From positions 38,636,154-38,700,153 of the forward strand of contig NC_083575.1 of assembly GCF_027579695.1 (NCBI RefSeq): a stretch of DNA of 64,000 bases, given 5' to 3'. The position numbers and the translations under genes were made by a program. Under the pieces are notes generated by a model. It was not told the origin of the DNA. It worked only from the letters and a program-made list of their open reading frames with translations, and made no database searches. Numbering within the stretch: the stretch's first letter is position 1; the number at the start of each line of letters is the position of its first letter. Source of the DNA: Neoarius graeffei. Its lineage: Eukaryota; Chordata; Actinopteri; Siluriformes; Ariidae. Positions 12,701 to 24,700 of the stretch are shown here, one piece after another.

Positions 12701-15700
12701 ATGTCTTTGGACTGTGGGGGAAACTGGAGCACCCGGAGGAAACCCACGTGGACACGGGGAGAACATGCAAACTCCGCACAGAAAGGCCCTCGCCGGCCCC
12801 GGGGCTCGAACCCAGGACCTTCTTGCTGTGAGGCGACAGTGCTAACCACTACACCACCGTGCCGCCACGAAGGGATTTACTAGACCAATTTATATCTGGA
12901 ACTATTTTCGGCCACAGCACAGGCAAAGCACCGCTGCAGGCGCAAAGACACCACGCAGCACCACAACTTCCGTCAATACACCAGTGTCAGCCTAGTAGCA
13001 GAGAACTTAGTAGTCACGCTGCTGTATTGACGGAAGTTGAGGGTTTTCAGGTGCTGCGTGGTGTCTTTGCGCCTGCAGCGGTGCTTTGCCTGTGCTGTGG
13101 CCGGAAATAGTTCCAGATATAAATTGGTCTAGTAAATCCCTTCGTGTTAATTTGCATTGATATGTGTACTCGATGTGAATGTACAGGTCATGAGAAATAA
13201 TTATAAAAAATCTTGAGTTATTTGATTCACTTTTGCAACGACATGCTAGCTGGACACGCCGGATTACAGCGACTACGCTAAGCTAAAGCTAACCGGGGCG
13301 TTTCTAGATCAGGGCAATGGCTGGGTCGGCTACAAAACGCTTTGGCTCACTCATCCAACTCTAGGGACTGCAGGGACTGACTCAATTTCACCTGGGGGTG
13401 GCGTACTCCTTTAACAGCAGAATAAAGTGTTTCGATATTTCAGAGTTTTATGTTCGACTGATGTTGGCATGGCTTGACATCTACAGCTGAGATGTTTGTG
13501 ACCATGCTTAAAGTCAAATATGTTTTCCAACACAGCAGTAGTGCAGTGGAGCATATCACACAGCATGGTGTGTACGCTGTAGGTTTTGCTCGACACTTCA
13601 TTGTTTGGAATAATAACAGGCATCACACTGCTGAGGCTAATAATATTAGCTTTGTTTACTTTAGCCAGATGAATGGTGAGAAGTACACAGGCGTGGTGTG
13701 CATGCATTCAGCATTTAGTAGGAACCATACTGTATGTCCTCACAATAACAGGAATACAATGATCTCTACAATTACCGGCACCCTTTGTAAAGATGAGTAA
13801 AAAGGGTTCGGAACAAATCCACCTTTTGGTGAAGTCGCTTCATCTCGCAGTGAAAAAAAGAAAAAAAAATCCACCCTTTAATTTAAAGAAAAACAAATCC
13901 CTCATCAAGAAATAATTATTTTCATTAAAAACACATGCACCATTATTATTGGCACCCCTGCACTTAATACTTTGTACCACCTCCCTTTGCCAGTAAAGCA
14001 GCACTGAGTCTCCTATAACATTTTAGAAGGTTGGAGATACAGAGCAGGGCGTCTGAGACCGTTCCTCTTTACACAATCTCTCCACATCACCCAAGGTCCT
14101 CGGCCCTCTCTTGTGCTTCTCCTCTTCAGCCCACCCCAACAGGTTTACAATGACATTCAAGTCAGGGGACTGAGATGGCCAGGGCAGAAGCATCATTCTG
14201 TGGTCAGTTAATCATTTTTGTGTTGATTTGGACATATGCTTCGGATCATTGTCCTGCTGGAAAATCCAATGACAACCCAGTTTTAGTTTCCTGGCAGAGA
14301 CAGACAAATTTTGATTTAAAATGTTCTGGTATTTCATGGAATCCATGATGCTATGTACTCGAACAAGGTTTCCAGGGCCTTTTGAGGAAAAACAGCCCCA
14401 AAACATCACAGAACTTTCATCATATTTTACAGCTGGGATCGGGTTCTTTTCATTAGAACCGTCCTTCTTTTTACACCAAACCCACGTTGAGTGTTTATTG
14501 CCAAAAAAACTCCATTTTTGTGACATCAGACCATAGAACACAGTTCCAGTCAAAGTTGTAGTAGCTTTTTGCAAACTTCAGCCGCTTAAATTTGTGATTA
14601 ACTGACAGAAAAGGCTTTTTTTCTGGCAAACCTTCCAAATAATCTGTTGGCATGGAGGTGGCATCTGATGGTGGTTTTGGAGACTTGGAAACCCTAAGAT
14701 TTTACTTTTTCTTGTAATTCACCAAGTCATCCTTGGGGATTTTTTTGCCTCTCTTACCCTCCTCCTCACTGTACGGGGGGGCAAAATAAACTTGGGTCCT
14801 CTTCTACACAAGTTTGTAACAGTTCCATTTGGTGTCCACTTATTATTGCCCTAACAGTAGAAATGGGCATTTTCAGTCCAGCAGCTTTTTTTTTTTTTTT
14901 ATAACCATTCCCTGACTTATGAAGGTCAACACACTTCTCCCACATTTGGTTTGTGTGTTCTCTTGTCGTTCCCATGTTGATGGATGACGAAGGGAATTTG
15001 GCCTTTCTATCACCTCATATTTGTTCCCCAGTTAATCAGGAAGTCATGAATTACAGCTTGAAAGTTCCTACACACTCCAATCAACTCAAAAATGTACAAT
15101 TTAAAGGGGTTACACTGTGTTCACTATAATTTCCAGGGGTGCCAATACAGGGCTTTCCACAAGCGCCGGCTGCCGGCCATACAGCCAACTACACAATTAA
15201 GTCCAGCCGGCTACTTTAATGGCTATTATTTTTGTAGCCCACAGGCTCTAAATATTAATTTTCGATTTTAATAAAATTAAATGTTTATCTAACGGACTGA
15301 CAATGTCAAACTGAACCGCACTCATTTAAGTTGTGATTCGCGCTGTTTGTACCGATAATAACCACAAATTCCCTGCAGACTTCGTTGATCAAGGGAGAGT
15401 AACTCATCCGCGGCCCCGACATGCGGTGTGCGCGCGCACTCGGCGGAGGCAGTAGTGTGTCGGAGGGAACAGAAGCAGAGATAACGCTTATTTTGTCTCC
15501 GGTAAACCAGTCTTCTCTCGTTCAATTACGTGCTGGCATCAAAAGACACCGTTGGTTGTAAAGGAAACCAAACTGAGTTGTTGGAGTGTATTTTCATACA
15601 CAAATGGAGAAATGTTCGCTGAGTGTTTAATTGTGTAGCCGCCACTGCAGACCGTTGTCGTTGTTAATTCATAGCATGCTCAGCTGCGTGAATGTGTCTC

Positions 15701-18700
15701 ATCTCATCTCATTATCTCTAGCCGCTTTATCCTTCTACAGGGTCGCAGGCAAGCTGGAGCCTATCCCAGCTGACTACGGGCGAAAGGCGGGGTACACCCT
15801 GGACAAGTGGCCAGGTCATCACAGGGCTGACACAGAGACACAGACAACCATTCACACTCACATTCACACCTACGGTCAATTTAGAGTCACCAGTTAACCT
15901 AACCTGCATGTTTTTGGACTGTGGGGAAAACCGGAGCACCCGGAGGAAACCCATGCGGAGAACATGCAAACTCCACACAGAAAGGCCCTCGCCGGCCCCG
16001 GGGCTCGAACCCAGGACCTTCTTGCTGTGAGGCGACAGCGCTAACCACTACACCACCGTGCCGCCCCGCGTGAATGTGTCATGCACCGAAAATAAGAGAT
16101 TTACAAGCCAGGAACGCCTCATGATGCAATACGCAAGAAAAGAAAGAAGATTTACTGCCATTTTACTTTGTATTTGAGTAAAGTGAATAAATAAATGGTC
16201 TGTGGAAAATACATTTAATCCTGGGAACTGCGTGCACAGGAGTTTATTTTGTGTTTACTCCCCCCCCAGCTGGCTACTTATTTGTCATGGCTGGCTAGTA
16301 TGAGCCTTAGTGGAAAGCCCTGCAATAATAGTGGGACATGTGTTTTTGTTGAAAATAATTATCTCTTGATGAGGGATTTGTTTTTCTCTGAATAAATTTA
16401 TTTCAATTAAAGGTTGGATTTTTCTCATTTTTTTCAGTGTGAGATGAAGCGACTTCACCAAAAGGTGAATTTTTTCTATCCCTTATTACTAATCTTTACA
16501 GAGGTTGCCAATAATCATGGAGGTCACTGTATATGACAAATTTGCCATTGTGCTGACATTTACACTACCGTTCAAAAGTTTGGGGTCACTTTGAAATGTC
16601 CTTATTTTTGAAAGAAAAGCACTGTTCTTTTCAATGAAGATCACTTTAAACTAATCAGAAATCCACTCTATACATTGCTAATGTGGTAAATGACTATTCT
16701 AGCTGCAAATGTCTGGTTTTTGGTGCAATATCTCCATAGGTGTATAGAGGCCCATTTCCAGCAACTCTCACTCCAGTGTTCTAATGGTACAATGTGTTTG
16801 CTCATTGCCTCAGAAGGCTAATGGATGATTAGAAAACCCTTGTACAATCATGTTAGCACAGCTGAAAACAGTTGAGCTCTTTAGAGAAGCTATAAAACTG
16901 ACCTTCCTTTGAGCAGATTGAGTTTCTACATTTGTGGGGTCGATTAAATGCTCAAAATGGCCAGAAAAATGTCTTGACTATATTTTCTATTCATTTTACA
17001 ACTTATGGTGGGAAATAAAAGTGTGACTTTTCATGGAAAACACAAAATTGTCTGGGTGACCCCAAACTTTTGAACGGTAGTGTACTTGGTCCCTGTGGAG
17101 AAAATTGCTTTTTTAACGAAAAGAAAATACAAAAACTGGAAAGAACTACTACAATAACAAACTCTATCCTCAACTGAAGTAATAGCAGTACCATGTTTAT
17201 CTAGACGCAGGGCTTTTCAAAGTGTGGGGCGCGCCTCCCCTGGGGGGCGCAACGTGAGGAAATATAAACCAGAATAAGTTACTATTGCGGACATTTAGCG
17301 AACTTCAGCTAGCCTTCGCCAGAGACAAAATGGATCGATTTTTAGTACCTAAAGCTACAGTGAGTGAGGAGACAGAGTCTGGGCCGAGCAAAAAAAACAG
17401 AGCCTCCAGGATTTTGCGATGTTGCGATTTGCAAATTCAACCAATCCCTGCGAATTCAGGGCGGCGTTGCAATTATATCCAATCACCGCAACCTTCCCGC
17501 AAATTTGACCAATCGTTGGCGTCGTCTTGAGGTGACGTCGACAAACTACCTTCCGCCTTACTTCCGTGTATAGATAGTTTTCACTGACGTCACGGCATTC
17601 CGGGGAACGCCCCCGAGCCGCCATCTTGGAGGGCAAACAAAACGGACCATCGCCACTACCGGCTACGTTATCTCGGACGAATTTATGAAGTTATATAGTC
17701 AGTTTTCTAAAATAAAGACCAATGTCAGCAATATCAAGCAAACAGAAGTATATAGATACACATCTCACGGTATGCAGCCAAACTGGCCTTGATTGGGGGA
17801 ATTTGACCCCTACAAAGTGGACAAAGATGCATTTTCAAGTGACTATGCAGGGCTGCCAAAGCCTGAAACTGCCAAAGCCTGCTCCAAAGCCTGAAACTGA
17901 CTTCATCAAACTTTAAAGGCTGTCTGATATATACAACTTTATATATTCACAGCGCGCCTTTTGGCGGATGCCGCCTGAATCGCGCAGATCCGATTTTTTT
18001 TTTTTTTAGGGGGGGCGTTGGAGTGTCTGATTATAATTTCAAAGTAAATTCTGTATTAAAATTACTAAATAAGCAAATCCGTTACAGTCCATGAAACAGG
18101 AAGTATAAGGATGAGAAAAAAACAGTTTAAATCGGGAAGCTGCGCACATTTGCGCAGTCCTGCACACCACTCAGGACTACAGAATAGACCTAAAATGTTT
18201 TTCAAAAATGACCCTTGCGTGAGTGAAGTGACAAGTTTCATAGAAACGTGACAAACGAGCGATATTAAGTGTACATTACAGTGTAAACGTACACTCAGCG
18301 GTTCCAGTCAGGCATTCTCCAGAGATTGTTCACATGATGTTTTGGTTTCCAAAAACAAACTTAAACACAATTGATTGTTTATTTAAACAACTTAACACTT
18401 ATAAAATGATCGGAGCAGACTTTGCTGTGTTTGGAAGGCTGATAATCCTTGCGGTTAATTCTCGCAAGCCATAGATTTCTCCTTTGTATGCTGAGTTTCT
18501 TTGTTTGCTCGCCTTCGTGCTCCCGTACAGTGGGAATTCCATAAAAGCTCCGCTTGACTTCATCATCTGACCTATTACGACAGCCGTGAATACAACAATT
18601 TTGCACCATTGCAAGCTTTAAATAAATGTAAATAATATATAAATGAATGTAACTCGCGCGCTACAATGTGTGCTCAGTGACCCGTACGGTAAGCTTGCCC

Positions 18701-21700
18701 TCCAAGATGGCCACCACCAGGGAATCCCCGACTCTGTGACGTCATGTGAAAACTGTCTATACATTCAAGAGAAGCAGCATGCGCGCAGTGTTGCCAGATT
18801 GGTTGCTTCTAGTCTTCAGGAGAGACTGCCTGCACACAGTACTAGTATTAATAGTGTTTTTTTCTTACATGAAAGCTGAGGCATTTATATTATATTTTAA
18901 GGTAACTTCATGTTGTGCTGTGAGGTTCTATGCACTTTAACTTTTGAACCAACAGGTGCATTTGGGGGGCGGCACGGTGGTGTAGTGGTTAGCGCTGTCG
19001 CCTCACAGCAAGAAGGTCCTGGGTTCGAGCCCCGGGGCCGGCGAGGGCCTTTCTGTGTGGAGTTTGCATGTTCTCCCCGTGTCCGCGTGGGTTTCCTCCG
19101 GGTGCTCCGGTTTCCCCCACAGTCCAAAGACATGCAGGTTAGGTTAACTGGTGACTCTAAATTGACCGTAGGTGTGAATGTGAGTGTGAATGGTTGTCTG
19201 TGTCTATGTGTCAGCCCTGTGATGACCTGGCGACTTGTCCAGGGTGTACCCCGCCTTTCGCCCGTAGTCAGCTGGGATAGGCTCCAGCTTGCCTGCAACC
19301 CTGTAGAAGGATAAAGCGGCTAGAGATAATGAGATGAGAGATGAGGTGCATTTGGATAAGTAAAGCCTATTTTTCTGCATTTTTGTAGTCTTGGTAATCT
19401 CTTATATTGGTAAAGTTGTTTATAGGACCATTTCTCAGTGTCTGTTTTTTTAATCAATAGTTTTTCAGTAATAACTTAATATTTAACATATCACTCAATT
19501 TTAATCTCATCTCATCTCATCTCATTATCTCTAGCCGCTTTATCCTTCTACAGGGTCGCAGGCAAGCTGGAGCCTATCCCAGCTGACTACGGGCAAAAGG
19601 CGGGGTACACCCTGGACAAGTCGCCAGGTCATCACAGGGCTGACACATAGACACAGACAACCATTCACACTCACATTCACACCTACGGTCAATTTAGAGT
19701 CACCAGTTAACCTAACCTGCATGTCTTTGGACTGTGGGGAAAACCGGAGCACCCGGAGGAAACCCATGCGGACACGGGGAGAACATGCAAACTCCACACA
19801 GAAAGGCCCTCGCCGGCCACGGGGCTCGAACCCGGACCTTCTTGCTGTGAGGCGACAGCGCTAACCACCGTGCCGCCCGTGTACAACAACCATTTTTTAA
19901 AAAATAATACGAATGGAACATTAAGTATAGCAACAACAAAAATTTTGAGGGGGAGCGCTGTTGTTTATTTGCTCTCTGAGGGGGGGCTGACTCACCCACA
20001 CTTTGAAAACCCCTGATCTACAGTAATGCTCATTAATGCAAATTCCTCACCAAGATAGTAAAGCAAGCATTTTAGCCCTTTGTAAAGGACCAAATGTTTG
20101 CATAATGATATAAATATGTAATAGTGTTTGAAACTGTGAGGGCATATGGCTGATCCCCATGAAGCAATGCAGCTCTGTAACACTTTCCATAATAACCAAC
20201 TGTAACAAATAATCAGAGTTTACCATCAATCACATCATGCATCATGGATATGGTGATAAATAGCAGCTGGTTCTGTTTCTTAAAGAAGTAAACAAAGGTG
20301 ATTACATAGAAGAAAAAAAAATCAGAAGAGGTGATAAAATTCAACCGTGTGCTATGTGTGCATTTTTGGATTTCTAAAGGACACCTAACTGCCACAGTGA
20401 GCAGAGCAAACTGTGAAATGGGAAGGAAACTAAGTTACACAACTGTGGGGATACAGTGGTGCTTGAAAGTTTGTGAACCCTTTAGAATTTTCTATATTTC
20501 TGCATAAATATGACCTAAAACATCATCAGATTTTCACACAAGTCCTAAAAGTAGATAAAGAGAACCCAATTAAACAAATGAGACAAAATATTATACTTGG
20601 TCATTTATTTATTGAGGAAAATAATCCAATATTACATATCTGTGAGTGGCAAAAGTATGTGAACCTTTGCTTTCAGTATCTGGTGTGACCCCCTTGTGCA
20701 GCAATAACTGCAACTAAACGTTTGCGGTAACTGTTGATCAGTCCTGCACACCGGCTTGGAGGAATTTTAGCCCATTCCTCCGTACAGAACAGCTTCAACT
20801 CTGGGATGTTGGTGGGTTTCCTCACATGAACTGCTCGCTTCAGGTCCTTCCACAACATTTTGATTGGATTAAGGTCAGGACTTTGACTTGACCATTCCAA
20901 AACATTAACTTTATTCTTCTTTAACCATTCTTTGGTAGAATGACTTGTGTGCTTAGGGTCGTTGTCTTGCTGCATGAGCCACCTTCTCTTGAGATTCAGT
21001 TCATGGACAGATGTCCTGACATTTTCCTTTAGAATTCACTGGTATAATTCAGAATTCATTGTTCCATCAATGATGGCAAGCCGTCCTGGCTCAGATGCAG
21101 CAAAACAGGCCCAAACCATGATACTACCACCAGCATGTTTCACAGATGGGATAAGGTTCTTATGCTGGAATGCAGTGTTTTCCTTTCTCCAAACATAATG
21201 CTTCTCATTTAAACCAAAAAGTTCTATTTTGGTCTCATCCATCCACAAAACATTTTTCCAATAGCCTTCTGGCTTGTCCACATGATCTTTAGCAAACTGC
21301 AGACAAGCAGCAATGTTCTTTTTGGAGAGCAGTGGCTTTCTCCTTGCAACCCTGCCATGCACACCATTGTTGTTCAGTGTTCTCCTGATGGTAGACTCAT
21401 GAGCCAACGTGAGAGAGGCCTTCAGTTGCTTAGAAGTTACCCTGGGGTCCTTTGTGACCTCGCCGACTATTACACGCCTTGCTCTTGGAGTGATCTTTGT
21501 TGGTCGACCACTCCTGGGGAGGGTAACAATGGTCTTGAATTTCCTCCATTTGTACACAATCTGTCTGACTGTGGATTGGTGGAGTCCAAACTCTTTAGAG
21601 ATGGTTTTGTAACCTTTTCCAGCCTGGTGAGCATCAACAACGCTTTTTCTGAGGTCCTCAGAAATCTCCCTTGTTCGTGCCATGATACACTTCCACAAAC

Positions 21701-24700
21701 ATGTGTTGTGAAGCTCAGACTTTGATAGATCCCTGTTCTTTAAATAAAACAGGGTGCCCACTCTCACCTGATTGTCATCCCATTGATTGAAAACACCTGA
21801 CTCTAATTTCACCTTCAAATTAACTGCTAATCCTAGAGGTTCACATACTTTTGCCACTCACAGATATGTAATATTGGATAATTTTCCTCAATAAATAAAT
21901 GACCAAGTCTAATATTTTTGTCTCATTTGTTTAACTGGGTTCTCTTTATCTACTTTTAGGGCTTGTGTGAAAATCTGATGATGTTTTAGGTCATATTTAT
22001 GCAGAAATATAGAAAATTCTAAAGGGTTCACAAACTTTCAAGCACCACTGTAACTTGGATAATTAGGAAAGCAAGAAAGTGATTTTTTACAAATTGAAAA
22101 TGGCATTCACGTTGTTATATTCATGTTATGTGGTGTAGTGGTCTGCACTGTCGAAGAAGGTTCCGGGTTCGAATCTCATGGCTGACGGGGGCCTTTCTGT
22201 GTGGAGTTTTGCATGTTCTCTTTGTGTCTGTGTGGGTTTCCTCCAGGTGCTCTGGTTTCCTCCCACAGTTCAAACAAATGCAAATGAGGTAAAATACCCA
22301 GCCACTGGGGTTGCACAAGCCAGTGTACACTTAGTGCTGGTTCCAAGCCCAGATAGACTGGGGAGGGTTGCGTCAGGAAGGCATCTGGTGTAAAAACCTA
22401 CGCCAAGTCAAATATGTAGCTCATGATAATTCGCCATGGTGACCCCTAACGAGAGCATTCGAAAGAAGAAGAAGAAGAAGAAGATATTCGTTCTTTAAAA
22501 GGCATGATGTGCTTTTGTTAAACCCAGTTTGCTGAGCAAAATGTTTTTTATGAGTGTGAAAGCATATGATAAAGCTTAACACATCCTGAATGTCCAGTTA
22601 CATTACATTACAGGCATTTAGCAGACGCTCTTATCCAGAGCGATGTACAACATACCCAGGGCAGCCTGGGGAGCAGTTGGGGGTTAGATGCCTTGCTCAA
22701 GCGCATTTCAGTAATTCCTGCTGGTCCAGGGAATCAAACCGGTGACCTTTTGTTCCCAAAGCTGCTTCCATTAGGCAATGGCTTCTCTAGTTGCCTCCTC
22801 CAGTCCTCCCACAGCATGACTGAAACGGATGCAATCCTTTGCTCTGGTTTTCATTACTTACGCTATAAGCTCTAGGTCTGTGATTGCATTCAACACTACT
22901 GCGCTGCGTCAAGTGAAGCACTTGGAGCCCTGTTGTGTCTATAAGTTATGGCACCTTTGCCCGTTCCAGTACTTCATGTTCTACAAATTCAGTGTTCTCC
23001 ACGGGTGCTTTTAAAGTGGCGCACCGCCACATTATAATTCTGGCCCGCCACTCTTCCCTTGCAGTGTTCTCCACAGGCGCTTTTAAAAGTGACGCACCAC
23101 CATGTTATAATTCTGGCCCGCCACTCTTCCCTTGCAGTGTTCTCCACGGGCGCGTTTAAAAGTGGCGCACCGCCATGTTATAATTCTGGCCTGCCGCCCT
23201 TCCCTTGGCCAAAAAAAACCCAACAACACATAACTTCATCAGTATACACCAAATAAATCATAAAGTATTCGTTTTACTATAATTTTTAACTATTTAACAC
23301 GCAGAAGACCATTAAACGAATGCATACGGGGCTACCTGAAGTGGCCACGCGATTGCAATAGAAAACCATCCGGCTGGCTGCATACAGATTGTGACACAGA
23401 GCTGTGCAGATTGAGGTCTATCCCTGCGTTACACTACACCGCACCGCATTACACTATACTGACACATAGTAACGCTGGAAGCTACAAGCTGCAGCTAGCC
23501 AGCAGCTAAATAACTTTGCGAGTGTTTGTAGCGTTATTGTGCAACGGTTACGCTTATCTATCGTCTTTTCTGACCATACGCAGTTACGGTAATCATATAA
23601 CAGCACACACACACACATAAGTTAAGTTCAGGTCTTTTATTTTACGTATCTGTGATTGTGTAGGCGAGAGCTGTATTTTCCCATTGCCTCCCTGTGGTTG
23701 TTTACTGCAGGACTTCCAGGTTCCTGGGTCAAAGGACCCGAACTACGGAGGCCGGGGTGGCTTTGTAGTGCCAGTCTCAGGCACGCGCACCAGCTTATGC
23801 ATGGATTGTAGAGGTTTCACCCAATTAACATTAATTATGTGTATTGTAAAAAATGCATGCATTTATTGTAATTGGGTATTTTGTTTCTGCATGGAAGTTC
23901 ATTTATTTTTCACACACAGAAAAACATATAATTAATTTAGGGATGCGCATCAGTCTCAACTGAAATGTCAAATGAGTCTCACATTGACAATAAAGATGAT
24001 ATGTACAGTAAGAATGTGTTAATTTTTTGTAAAATTATTTTAACAATGGGGCGGCACGGTGGTGTAGTGGTTAGCACTGTCGCTTCACAGCAAGAAGATT
24101 CTGGGTTCAAGCCCAGCGGCCGGCGAGGGCCTTTCTGTGTGGAGTTTGCATGTTCTCCCCGTGTCTGTGAGGGTTTCCTCCGGGTGCTCCGGTTTCCCCC
24201 ACAGTCCAAAGACATGCAGTTAGGTTAAAGTGCATATCACGGGTAAATTCAGGAGCAAGATCAATGTAATTCTCCTATTTTATATTAAACTTTGGTCAAA
24301 TATCTGTCACATTCTGCATTCTCTGCAATTTTTTTACCTTGCGCAATACCAGAAAAATTCAGTTGAAATCAAGCCATTTGAGGCGAATTGGTCCGCCTCT
24401 GAAAAAACTTGGCATTTGGATTTCCCGGCAAACATTGATTTTTGTGACGTCATCTGCGGGACGCATCCCTCTGAATCCTACCGTACATCAGCGCTGGTTT
24501 GTTTATGAGAAAACGACCTGGTGGTTTTCTGCAAATTTCTTCAACGTTATCACGTAATTATTAAAATGGTTAACAGATGTATCATAGGAGGGTGTACAGT
24601 AGCAACACCAATTATGATGGGATTAGTACTCATCGTTTCCCAAAAGACCGGACAATGAGAGAGAAATGGGAGCGCTTGGTCTACACAGGCTGTGCACTGA

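Larger units (their letters stand above)
13757..16529 (-). mobile_element. Tc1-like transposon with long inverted ends, degraded, carrying an insert
   Basis: The ends pair over more than 150 bp, including CACCTTTTGGTGAAGTCGCT, and are flanked by TA (13755-13756, 16530-16531). Minus-strand transposase remnants: an HTH start at about 14975 (MGTTREHTNQMWEKCVDLHK) and a DDE middle at 14574-14212 (PAVKYDESSVMFWGCFSSKG, FQQDNDPKHMSKST). An element at 15148-16322 interrupts it. Confidence 0.8.
17208..20015 (+). mobile_element. hAT (Buster-like) transposon fragment with later insertions
   Basis: The ends CAGGGCTTTTCAAAGTGTGG and ACACTTTGAAAACCCCTG are inverted. ATCTA occurs at both flanks, so the 8-bp duplication is only approximate. 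At 17330 a start reads MDRFLVPKATVSEETESGPS, resembling the N-terminus of ZBED/Buster transposases; the rest is lost. It is filled by a THAP element and two SINEs. Confidence 0.5.

Noticed and set aside
18910..19314. Recurring 60-150 codon frames of the type VVVSAVASQQEGPG or MSLDCGGNRSTRRK in many places
   Set aside because: They are chance frames through copies of the Mermaid-like SINE on either strand; they appear wherever the SINE does and nowhere else.
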